This document shows, in pieces, positions 34,203 through 41,090 of a stretch of DNA of 41,594 nucleotides. Position numbers and translations under genes: made by a program. The stretch covers positions 1-41,594 of the forward strand of contig JAJYLC010000009.1 in NCBI GenBank assembly GCA_021787935.1, read 5' to 3'. A model generated the notes under the pieces. That model was not told where the DNA came from, searched no databases, and worked only from the letters and a program-made list of their open reading frames with translations. This stretch comes from Chloroflexota bacterium. Its GTDB lineage: Bacteria > Chloroflexota > Dehalococcoidia > SZUA-161. How positions within the stretch are numbered: position 1 is the stretch's first letter; the number at the start of each line of letters is the position of its first letter.

Positions 34203-34228
34203 GTAGGGGCGCAAGGCTCGCCCCCTGC
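34203..34228. repeat. GTAGGGGCG-type hairpin repeat, copy 1
   Basis: GTAGGGGCG followed by CAAGGCT and CGCCCC: a 6-bp stem (34206-34211 with 34219-34224) around a 7-base loop. It belongs to the same repeat type as 34248-34279 and 39959-39985; a further half element, CGCCCCTAC, lies at 34299-34307. Confidence 0.6.
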
Positions 34229-34247
34229 TAATTCAAAATATCATTTC

Positions 34248-34279
34248 TTGTAGGGGCACGGCATGCCGTGCCCCTACAA
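34248..34279. repeat. GTAGGGGCG-type repeat, copy 2: perfect 32-bp palindrome
   Basis: TTGTAGGGGCACGGCA and its exact reverse complement form an uninterrupted 32-bp palindrome (34248-34279). It shares the GTAGGGGC / GCCCCTAC arms with copies 1 and 3, but the centres differ. It sits between pheT and hisA and may act as a bidirectional terminator, though no T-tract follows. Confidence 0.7.
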
Positions 34280-34322
34280 CTTTTGACTGCTCAACTCTCG
34301 CCCCTACACCCATTAGCCCTAC

Positions 34323-34342
34323 ATTCTAACTTATGTTAGAAT
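34323..34342. promoter_or_regulatory. Dyad upstream of hisA
   Basis: ATTCTAAC and GTTAGAAT (34323-34342) are exact inverted copies around TTAT, ending nine bases before the hisA ATG. The second arm contains TAGAAT, a possible -10 box, which would give a very short leader. hisA has no clear Shine-Dalgarno, so this dyad may be the operator or a start-site hairpin. Confidence 0.35.
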
Positions 34343-34350
34343 GACCAATC

Positions 34351-35082
34351 ATGGAGATAATACCTGCCATAGACCTCAGAAACGGCAAATGCGTGCGTCT
34401 TTACCAGGGCGATTACAGCAAGGAGACTGTATTCTCCGATGACCCTGTATCGGTTGCCCTGCGCTGGCAGTCCGAAGGTGCAAGAAGACTGCATATAGTT
34501 GACCTGGATGGTGCAGCCCAGGGGAAGCCAGTCAATCTGGAGACCATTAAGGATATAGTAGCTGCCATTGACATCCCCATTCAGGTCGGCGGCGGCATAC
34601 GCACCATGGAGACTATGGACCAGCTCTTCTCTGCAGACGTGGACAGAGCGATTCTAAGTACAGTAGCAGTAGAGAAGCCGGACCTGGTGAAAGAAGCTTG
34701 CCAGAGGTTCAGGGGCCGGATTATCATCAGCATAGATGCTAAAGACCGCACAGTGGCTACTAGAGGCTGGCTCCAAGAATCCAAGATGATAGCCAGCGAA
34801 TTGGCGGGCAAAATGATTGAACTCGGTGTAATGCGCTTTATCTATACCGATATAAGCCGCGATGGTACGCTCACCAGCCCTAACTTTGAAGCGGTTGCTG
34901 AGTTCTTATCTCAGGTCAGTGCACCCGTCATCGTCGCTGGCGGTATAAGCTCGGTCCACCATCTGATCAGGCTCGCGGAACTCGGAGTGGAAGGAGCCAT
35001 CGTGGGCAAGGCGATGTATACCGGTGACGTGATATTGGCCGATGCCTTCAAAGCTGTCAGAAAAGTCAAACTGGAAGGATGA
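34351..35082 (+). CDS. hisA: Phosphoribosylformimino-5-aminoimidazole carboxamide ribotide isomerase
   Basis: A 243-residue (beta/alpha)8 enzyme of histidine biosynthesis that isomerises ProFAR to PRFAR. EIIPAIDLRNGKCVRLYQGD holds the catalytic Asp of strand 1, IQVGGGIRT and IVAGGISS are the two phosphate-binding loops, and IYTDISRDGTL carries the second catalytic Asp. Length is normal. Other his genes except hisI are absent from this window, so the pathway is split. The ATG has no clear ribosome-binding site and lies nine bases after a dyad. Confidence 0.93.
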   Translation: MEIIPAIDLRNGKCVRLYQGDYSKETVFSDDPVSVALRWQSEGARRLHIVDLDGAAQGKPVNLETIKDIVAAIDIPIQVGGGIRTMETMDQLFSADVDRAILSTVAVEKPDLVKEACQRFRGRIIISIDAKDRTVATRGWLQESKMIASELAGKMIELGVMRFIYTDISRDGTLTSPNFEAVAEFLSQVSAPVIVAGGISSVHHLIRLAELGVEGAIVGKAMYTGDVILADAFKAVRKVKLEG

Positions 35083-35117
35083 TGATCACACTAAAGAGGT
35101 TCAGGATTCTTCATGCC

Positions 35118-35179
35118 GGGGGTTTTCCCGAAATGTCGGGACAATTTTTTAACCCCCAAAGACTGGGGGATTTAGGGGG
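35118..35179. repeat. GGGGGTT...TGGGGGATTTAGGG repeat, copy A
   Basis: This 62-base element carries CCCGAAATGTCGGGACA, then CCCCCAAAGACTGGGGGATT and TAGGGGG. The same series with few changes recurs at 37524-37585. In this copy the closing AGGGGG lies five bases before the hisI ATG and serves as its Shine-Dalgarno, so a repeat end supplies the translation signal of a biosynthetic gene. Confidence 0.65.
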
Positions 35180-35184
35180 TTGAA

Positions 35185-35529
35185 ATGGTAAAATTTGACG
35201 ATAAAGGCTTGATTCCAGCCATAGCCCAGGACGCCAAGACCGGCGAGGTGCTCATGGTAGCCTATATGAACAGGGAGTCTCTCGAGAAGACCTTAGCCAC
35301 AGGACAGGCATGGTTCTACAGCCGCAGCCGCAAGGAGCTGTGGCACAAGGGAGCAACCTCGGGCAACTATCTGAACGTCAAGAAAGTGCTCATAGACTGC
35401 GATGAGGACACAATCCTGCTACAGGTAGACGCCACCGGGCCCGCCTGCCATACCGGGAACAGAAGTTGTTTCTTCCGCGAGCTGGGGCGAGGTCTCAGCA
35501 TCGAGGGCCAGGACCCGCTGCAGCGCTGA
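35185..35529 (+). CDS. hisI: Phosphoribosyl-AMP cyclohydrolase
   Basis: A 114-residue HisI domain that opens the PR-AMP ring in histidine biosynthesis. [33 protein letters not shown] and [27 protein letters not shown] contain the zinc and magnesium ligands of the family. It is a stand-alone cyclohydrolase without the HisE pyrophosphohydrolase. The ATG lies five bases after AGGGGG from the adjacent repeat. The last 111 bases overlap the end of the opposite-strand DUF1385 gene, but its final 20 residues lie beyond the conserved core. Confidence 0.92.
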   Translation: MVKFDDKGLIPAIAQDAKTGEVLMVAYMNRESLEKTLATGQAWFYSRSRKELWHKGATSGNYLNVKKVLIDCDEDTILLQVDATGPACHTGNRSCFFRELGRGLSIEGQDPLQR

Positions 35530-36354
35530 GATGGCTACCTCGATCTGCCCATCATCAGGCTGCCGGGTAGTCATCACCTGAAGGCCAAGCCACGGAATAA
35601 GAACAATGTGCACAAAGAAGTTATGGATGTGTGCCGCACCGAACTTCATTACCTCGTAACCTACCGCAGCGATTGCCGGCAGAATCAGAATTCGCTCTAC
35701 GTAGCGCAGCCATAACGGGGGTCGTCCCAGGAAGACAAAGGCAATAATAGCGATAACCATGACTATGAGAATAAAGTTTGTGCCGCAGCGGGAATGGGCA
35801 GTGCTGTATTTTCTGACTTTCTCCACCTCCAGAGGTTCCCCGGCTTCATAGGCATTTATGGTCTTGTGCTCTGCCCCGTGATAGGCGAACACGCGCCGGA
35901 TATCGGGTATCAGGGATATGAACCAAAGATAAAGAATAAAGATAAATAGGCGGATAACCCCATCTATAAGGTTGCTTACCGTAGGTGAGACATAAGGGTC
36001 GGCAAAGTGAGTTGCCACGAGCGGCAGCCCCAGGAACAGCCCCAGCGCTATGATAAAGCCCACAGCCAGACTGCTCCAGAGCATCCACGGGGTGACCTTT
36101 ATCTCCTCGCCTACTGCCACCGAAGCAGAATAGAAAAGGGTGCGTATCCCCAGAACCAGGGTCTCCACTAGAACGAGTATGCCGCGCACCAGCGGTATCT
36201 CCCTGATCCGGCTTGTGGACATCTTTCCCAGGCGCTCGCTGTTTACCGCAATCTGGCCGTTGGGTTGGCGCACGGCGACCGCAATGCCTTTCTGGCCGCG
36301 CATCATCACGCCTTCAATAACTGCCTGCCCGCCGTAATAGAATTTCTTAGCCAA
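35419..36354 (-). CDS. DUF1385 family membrane protein
   Basis: A 311-residue protein of the DUF1385 family (function not established). The family hallmark is [13 protein letters not shown] near the N-terminus, then [21 protein letters not shown] and [17 protein letters not shown]. It has about four to six hydrophobic segments ([74 protein letters not shown]). The start is TTG 36354, five bases after AGGAG. The end runs 111 bases into the hisI gene on the other strand, and the last 35 residues (from ALQRVLALD) are the overlapping part. It follows the rplU-rpmA-rpmE operon after a terminator hairpin. Confidence 0.88.
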   Translation of the reverse strand: MAKKFYYGGQAVIEGVMMRGQKGIAVAVRQPNGQIAVNSERLGKMSTSRIREIPLVRGILVLVETLVLGIRTLFYSASVAVGEEIKVTPWMLWSSLAVGFIIALGLFLGLPLVATHFADPYVSPTVSNLIDGVIRLFIFILYLWFISLIPDIRRVFAYHGAEHKTINAYEAGEPLEVEKVRKYSTAHSRCGTNFILIVMVIAIIAFVFLGRPPLWLRYVERILILPAIAAVGYEVMKFGAAHIHNFFVHIVLIPWLGLQVMTTRQPDDGQIEVAISALQRVLALDAETSPQLAEETTSVPGMAGGPGGVYL

Positions 36355-36370
36355 ACCTTCTCCTAAACAA

Positions 36371-36398
36371 AGGGCGTCCTTCCCGGGAAGGACGCCCT
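36371..36398 (-). terminator. Terminator of the rplU-rpmA-rpmE operon
   Basis: AGGGCGTCCTTCCC with its exact complement forms a perfect 28-bp palindrome, followed on the minus strand by TTGTTT. It lies 25 bases after the end of rpmE and before the DUF1385 gene, so it ends the ribosomal-protein transcript, with possible read-through. Confidence 0.7.
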
Positions 36399-36423
36399 GC
36401 CTACTTCTCTGCCACTTTGGTTA

Positions 36424-36666
36424 CTATTCCTTAGCTTCTTTTACTTCTTTGGCTTCCTTAGCTTCCCTGGCTTTATATCTGCGCTTGAAGCGCTCCACCT
36501 GCCCGGCAGTATCCACAATCCGGCGCTCTCCGCCGCTGAAGAACGGATGGCACTTGTTGCACAGCTCTATCTTCAGAAGCGGTTTCGTGGAACGGGTAGT
36601 AAAAGTATTGCCGCAGGCGCAGATTACTTTAGCCTCTTTATACTCAGGATGTATTTTCGGTTTCAT
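36424..36666 (-). CDS. rpmE: Ribosomal protein bL31, zinc-binding form
   Basis: An 80-residue L31 of the zinc-containing (C+) type. Four Cys are present as CACG and CNKC in VICACGNTF and [12 protein letters not shown]. The C-terminus is extended with a lysine- and glutamate-rich tail ([16 protein letters not shown]), about ten residues longer than the usual end. The ATG overlaps the rpmA stop by one base. It is the last gene of the operon. Confidence 0.95.
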   Translation of the reverse strand: MKPKIHPEYKEAKVICACGNTFTTRSTKPLLKIELCNKCHPFFSGGERRIVDTAGQVERFKRRYKAREAKEAKEVKEAKE

Positions 36667-36935
36667 TATGCCTCCTCCCCCCCAGCCGCATAAACACTCA
36701 CCTTTCTCCTGTCTTTGGAGGCCGGCTCGTATTTAACAATACCATCTATAAGAGCGAACAGAGTATGGTCCCTGCCCAGACCCACGTTATCTCCTTTATG
36801 AATACGCGTGCCCCGCTGCCGTACCAGTATCGTTCCGGCGCTGACCATCTGGCCATCGTAGCGCTTGACACCCAGCATCTTGGGTTTGCTATCGCGCCCC
36901 AGCCGCGTGCTGCCGCCGCCCTTCTTATGTGCCAT
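36666..36935 (-). CDS. rpmA: Ribosomal protein bL27
   Basis: An 89-residue 50S protein. [20 protein letters not shown] at the N-terminus reaches the peptidyl-transferase centre in the family. There is no N-terminal cleavable extension like that of Firmicutes. [21 protein letters not shown] and [11 protein letters not shown] complete the match. It lies 20 bases after rplU and overlaps rpmE by one base. Confidence 0.95.
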   Translation of the reverse strand: MAHKKGGGSTRLGRDSKPKMLGVKRYDGQMVSAGTILVRQRGTRIHKGDNVGLGRDHTLFALIDGIVKYEPASKDRRKVSVYAAGGEEA

Positions 36936-36955
36936 TTCCTCTAGGTCTCCTTCCC

Positions 36956-37267
36956 TCAGCCGACCACTATCTCTTTGATAGCAAGTTTGGTATAGGGCTG
37001 GCGGTGTCCCCTCTTTCTGCGGTACCTCACCTTAGCCTTAAACTTGTACACGATTACCTTGTCCCCTTTGCCATTGCTAACCACGTTAGCTATGACCTTA
37101 GCCCCTGGTACAGTGGGCTTGCCCACAGTAACCTTATCGCCATCGGCAACTAGATAAACCTTGTCCAGCTCAACAGTATCCCCGCCGGCATCCAGCTTCT
37201 CCACCTCGATGGTCTGCCCAGGGGTGACCTTATACTGCTTGCCGCCAGTCTCAACTACAGCGTAAAT
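36956..37267 (-). CDS. rplU: Ribosomal protein bL21, apparent AUU start
   Basis: A 103-residue bL21 of normal length. The protein reads [18 protein letters not shown] after the start, matching the M-Y-A-x-x-x-x-G-G-K-Q beginning of the family, and ends [15 protein letters not shown]. The codon at the initiator position is ATT (37267-37265), six bases after GGGGAGG. The nearest alternative is a TTG five codons upstream. That codon directly abuts the GGGGAGG, has no ribosome-binding site of its own, and would give an abnormal N-terminus (MGRKTIYAV). The promoter lies 32 bases upstream. A sequencing error (ATG to ATT) cannot be excluded. Confidence 0.88.
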   Translation of the reverse strand: MYAVVETGGKQYKVTPGQTIEVEKLDAGGDTVELDKVYLVADGDKVTVGKPTVPGAKVIANVVSNGKGDKVIVYKFKAKVRYRRKRGHRQPYTKLAIKEIVVG

Positions 37268-37298
37268 CGTCTTCCTCCCCAAAACTGCGTACCAAGAA

Positions 37299-37327
37299 AT
37301 TGTACCAATTCCAATTCATACTGTCAA
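37299..37327 (-). promoter_or_regulatory. Promoter of the rplU operon
   Basis: On the minus strand, TTGACA (37327-37322), a 17-base spacer and TACAAT (37304-37299) form a strong sigma70-type promoter. Transcription should start near 37292 and give a leader of about 25 bases. Confidence 0.75.
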
Positions 37328-37364
37328 GCAAAACACTTAGAGGGTGTTTAGAAACGCAATTACC

Positions 37365-37385
37365 ATTCCGTGCTTGACACGGAAT
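37365..37385. repeat. Hairpin repeat (ATTCCGTG...CACGGAAT)
   Basis: ATTCCGTG and CACGGAAT pair perfectly across a 5-base loop, followed by CCAG. It has the form of a dispersed intergenic palindrome, and with the next hairpin it makes a composite element. Confidence 0.5.
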
Positions 37386-37425
37386 CCAGAAAACCCGGCT
37401 TCAAAATTACAGTGAAGGTATCTGG

Positions 37426-37445
37426 ATACCGACTTTCGTCGGTAT
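37426..37445. repeat. Hairpin repeat (ATACCGAC-TTTC-GTCGGTAT)
   Basis: An exact 8-bp stem with a TTTC loop, preceded by TCTGG. It resembles the CTGGATACC-type dispersed repeats of environmental genomes. No T-tract follows, so it is not an obvious terminator. Confidence 0.5.
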
Positions 37446-37499
37446 GGTAGACTCATTGCTAAACGACCTCACATTTAGTAATCTTAGCTACTGAGGAGT

Positions 37500-37522
37500 C
37501 CAGAGGGGCAAAACCCCTCTGG
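37500..37522. repeat. Hairpin, 9-bp stem, at the head of repeat copy B
   Basis: CCAGAGGGG (37500-37508) and CCCCTCTGG (37514-37522) are exact inverted copies around CAAAA. It directly abuts repeat copy B and is absent from copy A, so copy B appears to be the more complete element. Confidence 0.55.
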
Positions 37523-37523
37523 T

Positions 37524-37585
37524 GGGGGTCTTCCCAAAATGTCGGGACAGCTTCAAAAGTCCCCCAAAGATTGGGGGATTTAGGG
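37524..37585. repeat. GGGGGTC...TGGGGGATTTAGGG repeat, copy B
   Basis: It repeats copy A (35118-35179) with few changes: CCCAAAATGTCGGGACA, CCCCCAAAGATTGGGGGATT and TAGGG. No gene starts directly after it. The shared order of sub-motifs over 62 bases shows common descent rather than chance. Confidence 0.65.
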
Positions 37586-37614
37586 ATTGATAAGTGTCGA
37601 TAACAATATTAATC

Positions 37615-37643
37615 TTGACATATATCGGTTCTTTGTCTAAACT
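37615..37643 (+). promoter_or_regulatory. Promoter of the zinc-ribbon/LemA/HtpX unit
   Basis: TTGACA (37615-37620), a 17-base spacer and TAAACT (37638-37643), 28 bases before the ATG of the zinc-ribbon gene. Confidence 0.5.
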
Positions 37644-37671
37644 TGGCTAATGATTTTGGGGGTTTATTTTA

Positions 37672-38094
37672 ATGAAATGCCCGGTCTGTAGAAATCCCAT
37701 GATTGTGGTCGAGCACGACAAGATCGAGGTTGACCATTGCGTACACTGCGGTGGGACCTGGTTCGATGCCGGAGAGCTGGGGCTTTTCCTGGAGAGCAAG
37801 AATCTGGAAGACCCCCATCTGTACCCGGCTTACTTCACCACTGCACCTGAGGTTAAGACTTCGGAGAAAAAGAGAAAGTGCCCTATCTGTGGCAAGAAGA
37901 TGAGAAAGGTAAATATAGGTGAGAAACCAAAGGTGCTCATCGATGCCTGCCCCAGGGGTGACGGGCTCTGGTTCGACGGCGGTGAGGTTGACCAGCTGAT
38001 ATCGCAGCTTTCAGAGAGGCCGATTCATGCCGCGGATCATCATGGCCACGTCATGGGCTTCATCGGCAAAGCGTTCAAGTCACGCAGTAAATAA
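37672..38094 (+). CDS. TFIIB-type zinc-ribbon protein, two ribbons
   Basis: A 140-residue protein with two zinc ribbons of the zf-TFIIB (PF13453) type: CPVCRNPM...CVHCGGTWFDAGEL and CPICGKKM...CPRGDGLWFDGGEV. The second ribbon has lost one Cys of the second knuckle (CPRGD for CxxC), so its metal site may be weaker. The C-terminus is basic and ends KAFKSRSK. The function is not known; such proteins often accompany LemA and HtpX-type membrane proteases. It lies 21 bases before lemA with its own promoter upstream. Confidence 0.85.
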   Translation: MKCPVCRNPMIVVEHDKIEVDHCVHCGGTWFDAGELGLFLESKNLEDPHLYPAYFTTAPEVKTSEKKRKCPICGKKMRKVNIGEKPKVLIDACPRGDGLWFDGGEVDQLISQLSERPIHAADHHGHVMGFIGKAFKSRSK

Positions 38095-38115
38095 AAACTG
38101 TAATGGAGGTGAAAT

Positions 38116-38697
38116 ATGGCTTGGTGGGCCTGGGTTATCATCGGAATTGTAGTGGTGCTCATCTTATGGTTCTTTGGAATATACAACGGACTCGTGAGGC
38201 TGCGCAACCAGGTGAAGAACGCCTGGGCGCAGATCGACGTTCAGCTCAAGCGGAGACATGACCTGATACCGAACCTGGTGCAGACAGTCCAGGGATATAT
38301 GCAATACGAGCGAGCTACTCTGGAAGCGGTTACCAAAGCGCGCAACATCGCTGTGCAGGCGGTAGGGCAAGGGCCAGCCGCTCAGGCTAAGGCTGAAGGC
38401 GAACTTGGCGGCGCCCTGAGCAGGCTGCTCGCCGTCGTCGAGCGTTACCCCGACTTGAAGGCCAACCAGAATTTTCTGGCCCTTCAGGAGCAGTTGACTT
38501 CAACCGAGAACAAGATAAGTTTTTCTCGCCAGTTCTACAACGACTCCGTATTTAACTATAACAACAGGATTCAGATGGTTCCCTCTAATATAGTAGCTAG
38601 CATGACCGGCTTCAAACAGGGTGAATTCTTCAAGGTTGAGGAAGCTGAAGAGAGGGAAGTGCCCAAGGTCAGCTTCGAGCAGCCGAAACCTAGTTAG
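38116..38697 (+). CDS. LemA family protein
   Basis: A 193-residue LemA protein. The N-terminal helix (WAWVIIGIVVVLILWFFGIYNGL) anchors it in the membrane, and the rest is a coiled helical bundle (RNQVKNAWAQIDVQLKRRHDLIPNLVQTVQGYMQYE) followed by TENKISFSRQFYNDSVFNYNN, the family signature. Its biochemical role is not established. It is next to an HtpX-type protease, as in many bacteria, with the protease ATG two bases after its stop, so co-translation is likely. Confidence 0.93.
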   Translation: MAWWAWVIIGIVVVLILWFFGIYNGLVRLRNQVKNAWAQIDVQLKRRHDLIPNLVQTVQGYMQYERATLEAVTKARNIAVQAVGQGPAAQAKAEGELGGALSRLLAVVERYPDLKANQNFLALQEQLTSTENKISFSRQFYNDSVFNYNNRIQMVPSNIVASMTGFKQGEFFKVEEAEEREVPKVSFEQPKPS

Positions 38698-38699
38698 CT

Positions 38700-39902
38700 A
38701 TGTGGGAACAAATCAGATCCAATCAGGTCAGATCGCTGGTGTTGGTGGCAGCAATGGGGATATTGCTGCTCGCCATCGGCTTTGGCTTGGGCTATGCCTT
38801 CGGTAACGGCATCGCAGGCCTGGTCATCGCCCTAGCGATATGGGCGATAATGAATCTCGTCGCCTACTTTCAAGGCGATAGTATACTGCTGGGGATATCT
38901 GGAGCAATTAAAGTGGGCCCGGATGACCACCCCCGCCTCTACAACGTAGTCGAGGAGATGAAGATTGCCGCGGGGCTACCGAAGATGCCTGACGTCTACA
39001 TCATCGACGACCCTGCGTTGAACGCCTTCTCTACCGGACGAGACCAGAACAAAGCCTCTGTTGCCATCACCTCCGGTCTGCTGGAGAAGCTCAACCGAGA
39101 TGAACTGGAAGGCGTTATCGGACATGAAGTTGGCCATATCAAGAACCGCGATGTCCTCCTGATGTCTCTGTGCAGTGTGCTTCTGGGGACGATTGTCATC
39201 CTAGCCTGGTACGGCTCACGAGCCCTCATCTTCACCGGCGGCGGTAGGAGGTCGTCCCGAGGAGGAGGCCAGGGGCAGATCATAATCCTTGCCGTTGCAA
39301 TCATCCTCATGATACTGGCGCCCATCATGGCTCAACTCATTTACTTCGCTATCTCCAGAAAGAGGGAATATCTGGCCGATGCCTCATCAGCCCTCTATAC
39401 CAGATACCCGGAGGGGCTGGCTTCGGCACTGGAAAAATTAGGCGCTGCGACCGGCGAGTTGAAATCAGCCAATCAGGCTACGGCCCCAATGTATATCGTT
39501 AACCCCTTTCGTCCGCAGGGAAGATCGATAAGCGACCTGACCGCCACTCACCCACCCCTAGCGGAGAGGATACGCATCCTACGTGCGATGGCAGGCGCCT
39601 CCTATGCCGACTACGATACGGCCTACCAACAGGTTCATAAAGGCGGCGCAAAAGGCATCATGCCCGCTACCGCCCTTGCCGGAGCAGGCGCTGTCGGGCT
39701 GCGGGCAGCAGGTCCGGAGAGTACGACGAGAGTGCCTGAGCCCAGCAGAGTGGAACGTGCCCGCGAGGTTGGAGACCTGCTGTGGCAGAAGAGCGGCTAC
39801 AAATTCATAGACTGCGAGTGCGGCACCAGGTTGAAGGTGCCCTCCAACATCGGAAGAGCTACCATTAAGTGCCCGCACTGCGGCAGAACCCACAACGTCT
39901 AG
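38700..39902 (+). CDS. M48 family HtpX-like zinc metalloprotease with C-terminal zinc ribbon
   Basis: A 400-residue membrane protease of family M48. Two N-terminal hydrophobic helices precede DPALNAFSTGRDQNKASVAI and the zinc-binding HEVGHIKNRD, with a further helix pair (LLMSLCSVLLGTIVILAWYG; IIILAVAIILMILAPIMAQL) and the third ligand in RKREYLADASSA. It probably degrades damaged membrane proteins. The C-terminus adds a zinc-ribbon-like end (CECGTRLKVP...CPHCGRTHNV) absent from classical HtpX. It is coupled to LemA. Confidence 0.92.
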   Translation: MWEQIRSNQVRSLVLVAAMGILLLAIGFGLGYAFGNGIAGLVIALAIWAIMNLVAYFQGDSILLGISGAIKVGPDDHPRLYNVVEEMKIAAGLPKMPDVYIIDDPALNAFSTGRDQNKASVAITSGLLEKLNRDELEGVIGHEVGHIKNRDVLLMSLCSVLLGTIVILAWYGSRALIFTGGGRRSSRGGGQGQIIILAVAIILMILAPIMAQLIYFAISRKREYLADASSALYTRYPEGLASALEKLGAATGELKSANQATAPMYIVNPFRPQGRSISDLTATHPPLAERIRILRAMAGASYADYDTAYQQVHKGGAKGIMPATALAGAGAVGLRAAGPESTTRVPEPSRVERAREVGDLLWQKSGYKFIDCECGTRLKVPSNIGRATIKCPHCGRTHNV

Positions 39903-39958
39903 CAATAAAGAGAGACAAACATATAGGAGCAGAGCTGCGTGTCTGCCCAGTGCAAAAT

Positions 39959-39985
39959 GTAGGGGCGAAGCGCTGCTTCGCCCCC
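39959..39985. repeat. GTAGGGGCG-type hairpin repeat, copy 3
   Basis: GGGGCGAAGC (39962-39971) and GCTTCGCCCC (39975-39984) pair exactly around GCT, preceded by GTA. It has the same GTAGGGGC arm as the copies near 34.2 kb but a different core. It lies between the protease and dUTPase genes. Confidence 0.6.
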
Positions 39986-39996
39986 TTTAGGAATAA

Positions 39997-40446
39997 ATGC
40001 CCAGAGAACATCCTCAACTAAAAATAAAAAGGCTACATCTTCATGCCAAGCTTCCTAAGAGGGCTACATCCGGTTCTACAGGGCTGGACGTCTTTGCCTG
40101 CATCGAAGGTGAAGGTACTATAACGCTCACGGGGACTCAGCCCAAGCTGGTCCCCACGGGCATCGCCATCGAAGTACCTCGAGGATATGACGTCCAGATA
40201 CGTCCCAGGTCCGGCCTGTCAGCGAAAGGCGTGGGGGTCACCTTCGGGACCATAGACAGCGACTACCGTGGTGAGGTATTGATTACCATGTACCTCTTCA
40301 GCCCGAATGCCACTTTTGAGATAAAGCACGGCGACCGGATAGCCCAGATGGTCATCAGTAAAATGGCAAACTTGCCACTGGTCGAGGTTAAAGAGCTTTC
40401 CTCGACCGAGCGCGGCTCGGGCGGCCACGGTTCGACAGGAAAGTAG
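39997..40446 (+). CDS. dut: Deoxyuridine 5'-triphosphate nucleotidohydrolase
   Basis: A 149-residue trimeric dUTPase that splits dUTP to dUMP and pyrophosphate. All five family motifs are present: SGSTGLDVFA, RPRSGLSAKG, GTIDSDYRGEV with the catalytic Asp, GDRIAQMVI, and the C-terminal Gly-rich STERGSGGHGSTG lid. The ATG is preceded by AGGA, only a few bases after repeat copy 3. It probably forms its own unit. Confidence 0.95.
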   Translation: MPREHPQLKIKRLHLHAKLPKRATSGSTGLDVFACIEGEGTITLTGTQPKLVPTGIAIEVPRGYDVQIRPRSGLSAKGVGVTFGTIDSDYRGEVLITMYLFSPNATFEIKHGDRIAQMVISKMANLPLVEVKELSSTERGSGGHGSTGK

Positions 40447-40584
40447 AGACCTCATTTTATCACTCAACAACGATAGTTGATATTCTATGGATTGTTTATC
40501 TATTGCAAGCATCGGAGCAGAGAATTATAATTTGATTAAGAGTTTTCAAATGCTCATAAAATAATTACGAAAGACGGAAAGTAT

Positions 40585-41073
40585 ATGAACCTTGAAGACC
40601 GTTTAAAAAATGCTGAATCTTTAGATCTTGGAGGACCAGATTCGGAAACTAAAGCTTCTTTGTATCTATACGCAGATGATATAGACATTCAAGCTATATC
40701 TACTTCTTTGGGATGTGAGCCGACTCATGCCCATAGGCAAGGTGAAGTAGTTAAACGCAAACCACCTGCAAGAATAGGTCTCTGGTCACTTGACGCCCCG
40801 AAGGATTTATATTTTCCTGATAAATTAGCCTACCTAATTAAAAATACGACTTCTAGCCATAACATATGGGATGAACTCGCCTCTAAACATAAAATTGCAC
40901 TTTCTTGTGCGGTCTTCCTTCACAGGTGGACAGATGGCTTCGAAATACCAGCTGAGTTGTTAGCCGAAATTGGAACGAGGCATTGGCAATTCGGGATTTC
41001 GGTGTATAGTGCCGAAGGGGATGAAATTGTAGATGCTTTCCTGCGCGTGCACAATGACACTTCTAATAAATAG
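40585..41073 (+). CDS. DUF4279-like protein
   Basis: A 162-residue soluble protein. The order SLYLYADDIDIQAISTSLGC, PTHAHRQGEVV and ARIGLWSLDAP resembles the DUF4279 family (function unknown). The gene and its upstream gap are distinctly richer in A and T than the neighbours, which suggests horizontal gain. It has no obvious partner. A weak GGAAAG precedes the ATG. I can see no catalytic residues. Confidence 0.6.
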   Translation: MNLEDRLKNAESLDLGGPDSETKASLYLYADDIDIQAISTSLGCEPTHAHRQGEVVKRKPPARIGLWSLDAPKDLYFPDKLAYLIKNTTSSHNIWDELASKHKIALSCAVFLHRWTDGFEIPAELLAEIGTRHWQFGISVYSAEGDEIVDAFLRVHNDTSNK

Positions 41074-41090
41074 ACTTTCTTGCCCCAAAT

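Larger units (their letters stand above)
37283..37671. other. Repeat-rich intergenic region between rplU and the zinc-ribbon gene
   Basis: About 390 bases with no gene. It contains the divergent promoters of the two flanking units, two short hairpins (37365-37385 and 37426-37445), a 9-bp hairpin (37500-37522) and copy B of the GGGGGTT...TTTAGGG repeat (37524-37585). Confidence 0.7.
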
